Source of the DNA: Plantago major
Lineage: Eukaryota > Streptophyta > Magnoliopsida > Lamiales > Plantaginaceae
NCBI GenBank assembly: GCA_026545765.1
Contig: CM048839.1
Span: 50,514,677-50,578,676 of the forward strand
Reading direction: 5' to 3'
Length of the DNA stretch: 64,000 nucleotides
This document shows, in pieces, positions 25,454-36,900 of this stretch (the first letter of the stretch is position 1; the number at the start of each line of letters is the position of its first letter). The position numbers and the translations under genes are program-made. A model generated the notes under the pieces. The model was not told where the DNA came from, did no database searches, and saw only the letters and a list, made by a program, of their open reading frames with translations.

Positions 25454-25634
25454 GATTTGCGGAATTAATCCATTTTATATTAGTTCCTCTATAATCGAAC
25501 AGAGAACAACTGCGAATATAACTAACTTAAGCAAAAATCGAGGTCCACTTCTGATTTGCGGAATTAATCCATTTTATATTAGTTCCTCTATAATTGAATA
25601 TAGAACAACTGCGAATATAACTAACTTAAGCAAA
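25454..25634. repeat. tandem duplication of 99 bp downstream of GRAS gene 1
   Basis: The unit beginning GATTTGCGGAATTAATCC at 25454 recurs at 25553 with few changes. Copy 2 of the segmental duplication has only the first unit, so this happened after the block duplicated or was lost there. It lies in the 3' flank of GRAS gene 1. Confidence 0.8.
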
Positions 25635-25700
25635 TGTCTTTGTATCTTACTCTAGTAATACAGTACGCGAATATATGGTATAGAAAGATGAGAGAAGCAG

Positions 25701-27053
25701 TCATCTGTAGGACTTGTCCCCGTTGAATTTCCAGGCTGAAAGAGAGAACAATGGCGTTCCTTTCCACTCCAGAACTATGCATTTTCCGTTCAACTTCAAA
25801 CTAGTGTGACTTTCATACCTTGCCAATAAGCTTGCTTGATCAAAACAAGATTGGCTAAACTCCGTTTCCACGATGCCAAACCTACCGAATAATCCTCTCC
25901 AGAATTCAATCCTAGCACTCCGTGCAATCCTCTGCTCCCCTTCATCTACAATGACATTCCTAATCATTCCCTTGAGGTAATCTTCCTCTCCTACTCTTAC
26001 GAACTGGCTTTGACGTGCAACGCATGAATCAATACAATCATACATGGCACTGGAGAGAAAGAGGGATTCATTGAACCGGGTCATGAAATCTGATGTGTTA
26101 GTATCTGCCTCCACTTCCGCGACCACCATCAAACACGGATCAAGATTCTTAATCGTAACTACAAGACTTTCTAAGCAATCAGGACGAGCTAAAAGTGAAC
26201 GTAGGCGCAAGCTACTGTACACAGCCAAAACTTCATCTGACTCCAACTCGAAATGTTCATTCTTTATGTCCTCAATTTTTGACAACACCACTTTGAACGA
26301 AAACGGCAACTTCATGGAATCTGCATGAGATGATAGCCGCTGGCCTACTTCTTCAAGCCTGTCACTTGACGTGCCCACTGCTGTTAGCTTCAGCAGATCA
26401 AGTGAACAGTTTGTCCGGTCAGCCAGTGCGCGCATGAGTATTGTCCACTGAGATCCACTTCTGATTGCGAAATCAACCACATGGATTTTTGTAGCTGATT
26501 CTGCATTGTCCAAAATGACTTGAATCCCAATATATGGACTCACTCGACAGAAGGGAAATTCTAGTTCGTGTGGGAGTGAAGAAGGTTCATCCATCACAGC
26601 CTCAGTGTTCAATATTTGTCGTTCCAGATCGATTTTCCCCATATCTATCTCTATTTTCTCCTGAAGAGCCTTCGCGTAATGGTGGACAACCTTATCCACT
26701 GTTGTACCCGAACTTAAAGTAGCTTCGAGGCAACCTCCGAGCAAGTTTTTTGCATCTTCAAATCGTCCGTGACTGAACATTTCTGCTGCAACAACGAGAT
26801 CCACCGCAAGCCCCATCCCCTTCATGTTTTCACAACAACAGGTTTTGTGGGATTCCTTAGTTCTCGAAAATTTCAAGAGGCTTTCGGCAGACAACACCGG
26901 GTGATCCACCACATTGCACTTTATCTCATCATGTCCATCATTTTCTTTCCTTTTCCTGAAATTCAGACTGCTATACTTGTTCAAGATTTGGAATGGACAG
27001 GAGATTTTGGGAGGATTAGTCTGACCATTTGTGGCATCTGCAGAGGTAGCCAT
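25701..27053 (-). CDS. GRAS-domain transcriptional regulator, short form (GRAS1)
   Basis: A 450-residue GRAS protein in one exon. GRAS proteins are plant nuclear regulators that act through partner transcription factors. Visible landmarks are a leucine-heptad region (AVDLVVAAEMFSHGRFEDA, residues 83-101), the VHIID-type core IHVVDFAIRSGSQW (190-203), LKLTAVG after it, the PFYRE-type stretch RFNESLFLSSAMYD, and the SAW end WRGLFGRFG with EWKGTPLFSLSAWKF. The N-terminus is short, with FQILNKY (21-27), a motif shared with GRAS2 and GRAS3. No DELLA or TVHYNP motif is seen. The start is the first ATG of the open frame; upstream stops support it. It is one of two neighbouring minus-strand GRAS genes. 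The exact subfamily and target process are not determined. Confidence 0.9.
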   Translation of the reverse strand: MATSADATNGQTNPPKISCPFQILNKYSSLNFRKRKENDGHDEIKCNVVDHPVLSAESLLKFSRTKESHKTCCCENMKGMGLAVDLVVAAEMFSHGRFEDAKNLLGGCLEATLSSGTTVDKVVHHYAKALQEKIEIDMGKIDLERQILNTEAVMDEPSSLPHELEFPFCRVSPYIGIQVILDNAESATKIHVVDFAIRSGSQWTILMRALADRTNCSLDLLKLTAVGTSSDRLEEVGQRLSSHADSMKLPFSFKVVLSKIEDIKNEHFELESDEVLAVYSSLRLRSLLARPDCLESLVVTIKNLDPCLMVVAEVEADTNTSDFMTRFNESLFLSSAMYDCIDSCVARQSQFVRVGEEDYLKGMIRNVIVDEGEQRIARSARIEFWRGLFGRFGIVETEFSQSCFDQASLLARYESHTSLKLNGKCIVLEWKGTPLFSLSAWKFNGDKSYR

Positions 27054-27822
27054 GCCTCTGACAAGGATATACTAGTTCATGAATGTTCTGCCCTTCTGTT
27101 ATATTCTTCTGATATATCATCAACTGCTCTCTTAAAATCCAAAACGAAAACGAGCCACGGAAAGGAATAGGACAAATAGTTATGCCAACTAAATACCATA
27201 GATAATATAACCATACCTGCTAACTACCTGACCTAGGTAGCTGAACTTAAATTCCGATGAGAAACAGAAAAGAGTACCATCAGTTGTTGGCTTTATCAGT
27301 TATGACAATCAGCCGTTCAGTAACAATAGAAATAATATGTTCACTAACTGACGAAGCAAATGAAGTTGAGGTAAAGTGAAAAGATAAAAGTGACAATCAG
27401 CCATAAATATAGAGCAAAATGAGTTACAAAGGAGACTCTAGACAAAGGAAATAGTTAACATTTCTAACATGCTTTCGATTCTAACGTTAACTATTTCTCC
27501 ACATGGTTTGACGTTCTCCTGTAATAGTTACACAACAGTTAACCAATCAAGAACATAAGCATCAAACATGCATTCTTTTTCTATGCCAAGAGAATTACAG
27601 TTACAGCAAGCAGATCTTACACTAATCAACAAGCTTTGCATAAGATATCATTCATTATACTTCAAGGTTCCTTTTGGACAAAAAGAAACAAGAACATCAT
27701 ATTCAGAACATAAACCATTACAAATATAGAACTTAGTAACTAGAGGTACATACAGTATAGTACATGACATACCAATAGTAATAAACGTAAAGCTTAACTT
27801 CCGACTTTAATAGTTACACTTT
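27054..27822. other. GRAS1-GRAS2 intergenic region
   Basis: The 769 bp between the two minus-strand GRAS genes, holding the GRAS1 promoter and leader and the GRAS2 3' UTR. No other coding sequence is seen. Copy 2 of the duplication lost most of this region, so its GRAS1 copy has no equivalent promoter. Confidence 0.6.
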
Positions 27823-29523
27823 TCATTGAAACTTCCACGCAGAAAGCGTACCAAGTGGCGTTCCCTTCCACCCAACAGTTAAGCATTTACCATCCATGGC
27901 CAATGTGCAGGAGCTCTGACAAGCAAACCTCTGGAGCACCAAATTCGCATGACTGAGACATAACTTGCTCAATTCCATCTCCACTAATCCATAATGTTGA
28001 AAATATCTTCTCAAGACATTTATACCCGCATGTACAACCTTCCTTTCGTCTCCTTCAGCTACCAAAATATTTCTTATGCACCAGCTCACACATGCTGATT
28101 CAACTTCTGCTCTGATGTTCTCACTATTTTCCATGCAATCAGCCAATGAATCAAAGAATGCACCAAAATAGAACAGTGCTTCTACAAAGCGACCAACGAA
28201 AGTTGGAGAGTTACATGTTGCCTCTACCTCACCGACGATCATGATGCGAGGATTCATATTTTTTATCACCTTTAACATGTTTTTCAGCCGACCACTTCTT
28301 CCTATTACAGCCGGAAGCGCGTACATAGCATAGACTGCAACTGCCTCATCAGCATCTAGCTTAAAGAGGCCTTCAGTGAGATCCAACATATCTTCTACCA
28401 TGACTACATTAAAACAGAACGGTATATTCAAGGACTGAGCGAAGCTAATCAATCGTCTTCCCGTTTCCTCCATCATGGATTTTGATTTGGTCCCAACAGC
28501 AGTAATCCTAAGCTGTTGAATAGGAGTTTCTCGCTGCGTTGCAAGAGCTTGCATCAAGATTACAGACTGTACTCCAGTTCTGATCTCAAAGTCAACTATG
28601 TGCACCTTGCCTGCTTCTCCTACATGATCTATTACTGCTTGAGCTCCGGAAAATTGAGGAATCTGACTGAGAGGGTGTGTTTTGTACATTGTCAAAGCAA
28701 TGGCACTTGGCCACTTGAAAGTATCTAGAGGATCTGTATTCTTGTTACTTGAGTCACTCAATGCAACTCTTCCTGTTATATTACCAATCCTCTCTTCAAG
28801 AGCTTCAACGAAATAGAAAACTAGTCTTTGAACTGGAGATCCCTTAGGGGAACTTGATGTATGACAATCATGCAAGTTTTTAATAGCATGTTCATACTGC
28901 TTCTCACTCACTCTCTTAGCACAAGATAGAAGATCCTGAACGAGTTTAACGCCTTTAAGATCTTCTTCAGAGAGGCCGAATATTGAGCCTTGATATGAAT
29001 GATCAACCATCATTGATGTGAACTGAATGAAATTTTCTGAAGCCAACTCAATGATTGCTTCAGTCGATAATGCTGCACTACTAGTATGAAGGGGATGGTC
29101 ATGAGAGCCTGCAGCTGTGGTCTTCGATTTCAGGTGCTTAGCCTGATATTTCTGCAGGATATGAAACGACACTGATGGAAATGCATGTGTAGTGTTCTCC
29201 TCATGTTGAGTTGGCCCTGCTTCTTCAATAGCACCAATCTTCATGATGTCATTATCAGGTGATTGAAAAGGTGGACAGACAACATCGTGAGATGTATATC
29301 GTGATGAGCTGCCAAATTCAGCAAACTGTAGGAATTCTTGGCGAAGTTGATGGTCGTAGATGTCAAATTCTATCTCAGCAGGACTACCATCTGGCCTGGA
29401 CAGTCCCATGCCAGCACCAGAGTAGTTAAAATGAAAACCTCCCAATTGTTCAGCTGCATGTAAGCCATTTTCCTCTGATGAATTCCTGTAATCATGCTGC
29501 AGTTTCTCTGTCGGAGATGACAT
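27823..29523 (-). CDS. GRAS-domain transcriptional regulator, long form (GRAS2)
   Basis: A 566-residue GRAS protein in one exon. Residues 1-190 are a variable, probably disordered arm that includes the motif FHILQKY (120-126). The GRAS domain follows: first leucine-heptad region (VKLVQDLLSCAKRVSEKQYE, about 192-211), VHIVDFEIRTGVQS (307-320) as the VHIID motif, LRITAVGTKSKSMMEETG, the second heptad region, RFVEALFYFGAFFDSL (445-460) in the PFYRE position, and a complete SAW region ending GWKGTPLGTLSAWKFQ. No DELLA motif is present; by overall look it is nearest the RGL1-like or SCL-like proteins. It has a 94 per cent identical copy at 62124-63824 and a relative at 40695-42401. The open frame and full domain set suggest a working gene. 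Confidence 0.93.
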   Translation of the reverse strand: MSSPTEKLQHDYRNSSEENGLHAAEQLGGFHFNYSGAGMGLSRPDGSPAEIEFDIYDHQLRQEFLQFAEFGSSSRYTSHDVVCPPFQSPDNDIMKIGAIEEAGPTQHEENTTHAFPSVSFHILQKYQAKHLKSKTTAAGSHDHPLHTSSAALSTEAIIELASENFIQFTSMMVDHSYQGSIFGLSEEDLKGVKLVQDLLSCAKRVSEKQYEHAIKNLHDCHTSSSPKGSPVQRLVFYFVEALEERIGNITGRVALSDSSNKNTDPLDTFKWPSAIALTMYKTHPLSQIPQFSGAQAVIDHVGEAGKVHIVDFEIRTGVQSVILMQALATQRETPIQQLRITAVGTKSKSMMEETGRRLISFAQSLNIPFCFNVVMVEDMLDLTEGLFKLDADEAVAVYAMYALPAVIGRSGRLKNMLKVIKNMNPRIMIVGEVEATCNSPTFVGRFVEALFYFGAFFDSLADCMENSENIRAEVESACVSWCIRNILVAEGDERKVVHAGINVLRRYFQHYGLVEMELSKLCLSHANLVLQRFACQSSCTLAMDGKCLTVGWKGTPLGTLSAWKFQ

Positions 29524-29989
29524 TTTACGTGACTTTTCAAAACCTTCGAACCAGTGTAATTGTAAAGATTTGGTCCACTACAAGTCACAGCTGCATTGTT
29601 CAAATTCTATTGGTACAGTATATCATATCTTTGTATCTAATGCAGACAAAAGCTTGCATCACTTGGAACAAATTTCTTTTTATTATATAGCAACAACATT
29701 GATGAGAAAATGCCCCAAAGGTGAATATCAATGTTGCTGTCAATACAAATATACAATGGCTTCAGAGAATGTCAATTCCGCGATACAGCCGATACATAAA
29801 TTAGTTGTATTAAAAACTGTTAACAAATAACTTTTGTTGGATATGAAAAAGAGCTTCTTTAAGATAGCATCTTTTGGAGGTTTCATGGAGGGGCGAAGCA
29901 ACAAATTTATTTCACCCCTTGCTAAACTTTAACTTATTTAAACAAGTATGAAATATTTTAAATAATAAATAAATATTATGTAAAATTCA
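29524..29989. other. GRAS2 upstream region
   Basis: The 5' flank of GRAS2. It matches the region upstream of the second GRAS2 copy to at least 29740, so the copied block includes the proximal promoter. No gene is seen. Confidence 0.6.
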
Positions 29990-32900
29990 TCACAAAATCT
30001 CATAAGAGACGGTCTCTAGATAACTTATCTAGAGACGACTATGTTATGAATAAAATCATCAATGTTATTAATTAAAACAACTATGTCATTAACGAAATAA
30101 GTATTATTGTAACACAAAGTCTCATAAGAAACGGTCTTTAGTTAATTTATCTAGAAACGGGTATGTTTTGCAATTTACCATTACATATGTGTTTTTAAAC
30201 TATTTTCGCGGATTCTCTTGCGGATCTGGGTCAGTACCACTTTCATCACGGGTCAGGTTTATAAGGCTCTTTTCTTTCTTCCTTTTTAGACAGTTTCTTC
30301 ACTTGTCACTACTGTTCTCTCCCATTTTCTCTTATGCAACTGCTCTTTAGAGTGAGATCTTACTGCTCTCCTGCTCAAATCTGTTAGAAACTTGTTTGTA
30401 AGTGTTTTGTTATAGTTATCGTTGTGTGATTTCGTTTATTTTCAGTTTTTTTGTGTTCTAGGGTTTTGTTCGAGATTTTTTTTGTAGTATGAGGCGTAAT
30501 AATGCTTGCATATGAATTGAGCAATGTTTTCATTCAAAATCCGACCTCAATCGTCAACTTAGATATGAAAAAAATAAGGTATACAACGTTTTTAAATTCT
30601 TTCGTATATGGCTATGTTCTCAACCATATTGCCCATGTTCTCTGGAATATGTCATATGCTTTCATTCATAACCTGACAGTCATTTTATGCTCTGTTTTTT
30701 ACAATATTACCTTGAATTTTGGTCTTTACTGTATTTTTCTATGATCTTACGTATATGCACTATCTTCTCACCAATATACTCTATGTTCTTAGCAATATCC
30801 ACTATGTTTACGTATATGAACATCTTTTTTTTTTTTTTTTTTTGCAGTGTAATCCATATTCTCTACCATTTAGCCTATATACATTTTATTTATAGCATAG
30901 TTGGTTTGGTTGAGAACATAGTGGTTTTTTTTTTGTTTGTTGTGTTCTGTGAAACATAGTTAGTATCTATGCTTTTGAGAACATAGTTGTCATTGTTCTG
31001 TTGAGATCATAGATGTTTTATATTGAGATGTTAACTTTGTTTTTGTTGAGATCATAGTTTTTTTGGTTGAGAACATAGTAGTTTATGTTGAGATCATAGG
31101 ATGTTTTGCTTGAGAACATAGTTGTTTATGTTGAGATCATGATCGCTTTTCTTGAGAACATAGTGTCTTTGGTTGAGAACATAGTTGTGTATGTTGAGAT
31201 CATAGATTTATTTTTTGCTTGAGAACATAGTTGTTTATGTTGTAATCATACCTTGTATTCTTTGAGAACATAGTTTTTGTTGAACAGAGTAGTTTTTTGT
31301 TCTTTATATCTTATGTCTCTTTTCCCTTTCTCTTCTTTCATTAGTGACTGATGCAAAGAATGTTAAGAAGACTAGGGGCAACAAGAATAATATTTTCAAG
31401 CCTGATGATGAGCGGCTTAAGGTGAAGCCCGGTAGGAGGGGGAAGTCACAGCTTGTTGGGGTGCCTGTGAAGGGTAGTAAAGGCATAGCAAATCCTGCTA
31501 AGGAGGATTATGTACTCCCACCACTGATGAGGGCTGCAAATCCTGCTAAGGAGAATTATTCTCTTTCTTCAGTTTTATGGATTATGATCTCAATATAAGT
31601 ACGTTTGATCTCAGTGTTATACACTATGATCTCATTATTATACGCTATGATCTCAGTGTTATATCTGCAGTGATACTTTTGTTCAGAACTAGGATCTCAT
31701 TGTTATTCTATATGATATCATTATTATACATTATGTTCTCAGTGTTACGTCTGCTGTGATACTTTTGTTCCGAATTATGATCTCAACATAAGAAGCTATT
31801 ATCTCATTGTTATCCTGTATGATTTCAGTATTATACCGTATGAACTCAATATAAATAAAAAGAACACAAACACAGTGATTAAGAAAAACATAATCTTTTA
31901 TTGATAAAAGCATTCTACTGAATGCTGAATTATTACACAGATTGAAACCAGGAAAAATATAAGATTACAACCGCTGCATTCCCTCCACAAACTTGATAGC
32001 TTCAGTCATGTATAGGTTCTCAAAAGAACCACCCCTACCACCTCCCATTGAATGGAGGTTGACAAGCTGGTTTCTCAACTGAGAAGCCCACATCAGACGT
32101 TGAGGGTGGCGAAGTTCAATCAGCTCTAGACGAGCTACAATGTCTGCAGCCCTCATCAGTGGTGGGAGTGTTGAATCCTCCCTCAAACACTCTCTTATAA
32201 CAGAGATCATAGCATTAGATGCAGAGAACATAGCAATTATGATAGAGATCATAATACTAAAGGCAGAGAACATAGCAATGACAAATACAGATCATAGCAT
32301 TAGTGGCAGAGAACATATAAATTATAACAAAGATCATAGCATTAGATGCAGACAACATAGCAATTATGATAGAGATCATAATACTAGTGGCAGAGAACAT
32401 AACAATGAAAAATATAGATCATAGCATTAGTGGCATAGAACATATAAATTATAATAAAGATCATAGCATTAGATGCAAAGAACATAACCATTATGATAGA
32501 GATCATAATACTAGAGGCAGAGAACATAGTGATAATAATAGAGATCATAGCAGTAGTGACAGAGAACATAGTGATTATATTACAGATCATAGTGAGAACA
32601 TAGTGATATATTATGCCTGTAACAACTTCACATCGAGTTCGTAGTATAATTTTTACAGAACAAAAAGGCTGAAATCGTAGCAGTATTGGAAGAGAACATG
32701 GACTTGTGGTTTGAATCACTGTAGGATCATCAATGTATGTAGTTTCAGAGTCTGAAGCCGATTCCGGCATCTATGAACAATAACGATAAAAAATTTCAAT
32801 TAAAATCGACATAAACATGATGAAAAATAGCTCATCAACGTAACATGAAGAACGACGAAAAACAATCAGAAATCTCAAAACAAACGTTTGAAATCAGATC

Positions 32901-33345
32901 TTACCTTTGTTCCAGCTCCAGATGAAGGTTTCTAGCTCAGATCTTCTCAGTTGACAGTTTTCGGAGCGATTTCCGATCAGAAACCGGCTTGATCGGAACT
33001 GTTTTGGTGGAGAGGTTTTAGAGAGAGAATTTTCGTATGAGCTGTTTTGAACATTTATGACGGCAACTTGTGTGTTTTTCCGGGTTATAACGTTTATATA
33101 TGGATCCATTTTCTCAATCTAGTAGTTGGCCCTTGGTTGGGTAGTATTTAGGAAGTAGTTTTTGTTTGGGGTCAATATGTAATATATAGAAATTTTGTTT
33201 CTATGTCTCTATCTAGAGGGTGTTTCTTAGAAAACTTACTCTTATTGTAATATGAAAAAAATATCAATGTTGAGAATATGGTGTTTTGGTTAATAATATC
33301 GGTGTCTCTAGATAAATTATTTAGAGACCGTCTCTCAAGAGACTT
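29990..33345. repeat. unclassified repeat with GAACATAG/GATCATAG arrays, bounded by R1
   Basis: R1 copies lie at both ends (29990-30165 and 33215-33345), as though one R1 was split by an insertion. Inside, short motifs alternate: GAGAACATAG and GAGATCATAG on the plus strand at 30900-31280, their complements (CTATGATCTCA) at 31570-31860, and plus-strand forms again at 32200-32610, where they form a higher-order repeat of about 127 bp. A plus-strand frame at 31344-31598 and a minus-strand frame at 32273-31965 both contain LPPLMRAA, so the centre has an inverted repeat. The flanks resemble leader sequences. It could be a decayed Mutator-like element, but I find no transposase domain or clear terminal repeats. 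Confidence 0.5.
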
Positions 33346-33947
33346 ACTCAAAATTCATATAACATATCGATCTTTTTATAAATTATTAAAAATAACATTT
33401 TATAACAATTATTTAAGCACAAATTACTCATGCCAGTCAAGTGTTTTGAGTGATTTTTACCAATATTTTGACAATATTGATTTATGATAAGATATAAAAC
33501 GTTTAAGTATCTTTTCTTTACGAATATATTACTATTTCAGTTTCAAAGAAATCTTTCCATTTTACTATCTTCCGTAAGACTTTCTTCGACTTTAACTAAT
33601 ATATGATTTTATTAAATTATTTACTATTATAGTTTAAAAGTAATTTGCGGGGCAAAGTCGAAGATAGTTGACCGGTCAAAGTCAAAATGGAAAGATTTCT
33701 TTGGATCGGAGGGAGTAGTAAAAATCACATAAAACACACTTGAGCGGGTCGTCGTGTATGTTGTCTTTTTCTTTCTTTAGTTCAATTATATAAAAGTAGA
33801 CCGTGCTAAATATAAAAAGTTCTAAATTTAATACATATATAATTCTTTTTTTCCGAAATGCACCCCGTGCCGGGCACGGGCTACTGTGAGTAGCTTCGCC
33901 CCTGGTTTCATGACAACTCATCTATTAAGAACAATGTTAGAAACATA
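33346..33947. other. AT-rich spacer with a second hairpin-type end
   Basis: No gene. At about 33860-33885 the sequence CACCCCGTGCC-GGGCACGGG followed by CTACTGTGAGTAG resembles a Helitron 3' hairpin of a different family. I could not find its partner. Confidence 0.4.
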
Positions 33948-36900
33948 CTGGTACTAACCCGTGGCGATGCCACGGTATAGTTTACTTTTAATAATAAATA
34001 AAAATGTGACGATTAAATAAATTAATCGAGAAAATAAGATAGTCAAATTTCTTGTAGACAACGTTGGTTGTGATGTCGGTCGGTAGTCATTCTTCATCCA
34101 ATATTATATCATTGAGTGTTTATTTATGTTAACTATAGAGAATGTAAAAATAGGGTCCTACCGTACCCGACTTGTTAATTAGTAACAGGTACATGTTTTT
34201 TTACAAAAAAATCTATCCCTCAAACGGAATCAAAATAAAATACAAAAGTATACAACACAATCAATAGGGTTGTTCCCAACAATCTCGTGGTGATATGTGG
34301 TCACCCTACCACACACACACAAAAAAATTATACAAACATAATTTCACATGTTACGGTTGTTTTTTTCCAACCCACCGATTCCCAACAACCCTGCGGTGGT
34401 ATGCGTCACCCCACCAAAGACACAGAAATTACCCGTTATGGATGAAGAAAGTAAAGAGAAGATAGAAGAGAGTTTCCCCGCCTAGAGAGTAACTGCCCCC
34501 CCCCCCCCCCCCAATCCCCAAATCCCGGCCCATCATGGAGATCAAGAAAGTACAAAGAAGATCGAAGACATTTTTCCCGCCTAGAGTATCGGTGATCCCC
34601 GGCTCGTTATTGAGATCAGGAAAATAGAGAGAAGATCTAAGGGAGTTTCCCCACCTAGAGAGTATCAGATCCCCCAGGCCCGTCATGTATCAAGAAAGTA
34701 GAGAGAAGATCGAAGAGAGTTTTCCCACCCATAGAGTATATGCAGACTCCCCCCCCCCCCTCCGCCGGAAAAAATGTAGTTTTTACTAACTTAATCATAA
34801 AATGTTGCTGTCGGATCTTGTAAGGTATGGAACAGGTAGTATATACCAGACCGGACCTGAACATCATTATTTCGATCATAGAGAAGAGAAACCTTATACC
34901 TCATCCTACCGATCGAATCTTATACATAAAGAAAATGAAATTGAAAGTTCACATGTAAAATGTTGTTGATAGACATGTAAAGATCAACACACCACCAATT
35001 AGCTCACGTGTGTCTCTTCTATCTTCTGGAACTGAAAAGAGCACGTCTAGTACACGGTTTATATAGAACATTCTTAGAAGATCAGTTGAAGGGACTATGT
35101 CAAGCATAGATCCAAAGGTCCTCCTATCTGGATTTATGCACAGGTAACACAACCCTGATACGCATAAACTTTGCATCAAAAATAAATTTACCCTGATTAT
35201 ATATTGTTTTCTAATTTTATAATCTAAAAAACTGAAATCAAGAAAGTAGAGAGAAGATCGAATTGAGTTTTTCCACCTAGAGAGTATTAGATCCCCAGGC
35301 CCGTTATGGATCAAGAAAGTGGAGCGAAGATTGAAGAGAGTTTCTATGCAGACCCCCCCCCCCCCACCCCGGCGCCGGAGAAAAATGTACTTTTTACTAA
35401 CTTAATCATAAAATATTGCGCTCGGGTCATGTAACAAAGGTGTGGAACGGGTTCGAGTATATGCTAGACCGGACCTGGACATCATTATTTCGCACGGGGT
35501 TGAATTCGGGTTGGATAGAACTAGCCCTTCCGGACAGAGACTGTAGAGAAGAGGACCCTTATACCTCATCCTACCGATCAAATCTTATACATAAAGCAAA
35601 AGAAACTTGAAAGTCTTCACGTGTAAAATGTTGTTGATAGACATGTAAAGATCAACACACCACCAATTAGCTCATGTGTATCTCTTCTATATCCTAACTG
35701 AAAAAATCATGTCTAGTAACATATATACCACTATAACAATATATGCTAAAACGATCTTGGTGTGGATAATACAAATATACCAAAACAACATCATCATAAG
35801 AACACCGATAATATATGTGCTAAAACGTTACCTTGACGTTTAACTTGACAAAGCTTAATTCTCCATCAAATACCTGAATTTCTTTGAAAAGTGAAATAAA
35901 GGGGCAAAGTTAAAATTTGTCTATTAAGAGATCTAATCACCAAAGAACAATCCCTTTCAATTACTACATGTTGCCACTCAAAATCTCGAACAAATTTTGT
36001 TCTTAATTTGGCTGGCCAACCTTCCGCATTTTCAGCAACCATAAGACATAAAAAAAATCACCAAGCAATAACATTGCCCTCATGATTCCTATCAACAACA
36101 CTAATACGCCCCCCTATTCGGACTCTGCTCAACCGTATCAACATTTCACATAGGATGGCTGGAATTTGAATGAATCTAGTGGATTTAGCCCATCAACTTT
36201 ATATATTACAGTATATTGAAAGTAGTATAATAATTCAAAAAGTTTCACTAAGTTTGTAATTCAATTTAAAATCTTACTAATTCAATTTGAATCTGGTACG
36301 TACATGTGTCATTGTTTCAGTAGAAGGTTCAGGGTTCGAATCCCATTGGCGTAAGTTTCTCCCTTTTATTTATTATTTTTCAATATTTTCTCCTTTTTTT
36401 TTCAATCACAGATTCATTGGTTTATATAAAAACCCTTAACACACGTAGTGTGTTACGTAAATGTTAGTATTTATTTATATATATAAGTGCACAACAATTA
36501 GAGTTGTGCAATTGAGTACTTAATTTAAGTTAAATTGAACCGATTTGTGATACACATGTAAACTAGACTTTAATTACAAAAAACCAATATGTTTTATTCA
36601 TTCTAATTCTAAGCCCTAACGCAACTCCAACAAAATCAATTCATCATTAAAAAAACTCAATTTGTCTTCTCTAATTAAATTTCAAGCCCTAATTAAATCA
36701 ACCCCAACATAGTCAATTCATCATTAAAAAATCTCAATATGTCATCTCCAATAAATTCAATACCCTAATCGAACTCCAACAAAATCAATTCATCATTAAA
36801 GAAAAAAAAAACAACGATAACCAATATTTCTTCTCCATCTTCTTTAATCAAATTGGAACAGATCAATTCGCATTATCCAAAATCTTAATTCAACTAAAAA

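Larger units (their letters stand above)
24324..29740. repeat. segmental duplication, copy 1 (two GRAS genes and a tRNA-His remnant)
   Basis: This block matches 60271-64000 in the same orientation and order: tRNA-His, GRAS gene 1, GRAS gene 2. Copy 1 has about 850 bp (24475-25325) that copy 2 lacks, holding repeat R1 and a 220-bp tandem pair. Copy 1 also keeps about 950 bp (26763-27715) deleted from copy 2. The match runs to the window end in copy 2, so the full extent is not seen. Confidence 0.9.

Noticed and set aside
26044-27170. Plus-strand frames across the GRAS1 gene (and the same at 61306-61590)
   Set aside because: Antisense shadows of a conserved minus-strand GRAS frame.
31344-31598. 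A small plus-strand lysine-rich protein (DAKNVKKTRGNKNN)
   Set aside because: It faintly recalls C-terminal tails of FAR1-type proteins, but there is no domain, and its end is duplicated in inverted form at 32140, so I leave it as part of the repeat.
32140-32770. Repetitive frames on both strands with DHSISGREH-like repeats
   Set aside because: Produced by the GATCATAG/GAACATAG array; open on both strands, so not evidence of a repeat protein.
36300-36370. tRNA-like B box (GGTTCGAATCCC) as a tRNA or SINE
   Set aside because: No A box at the right distance and no cloverleaf; it lies inside Helitron-like element B.
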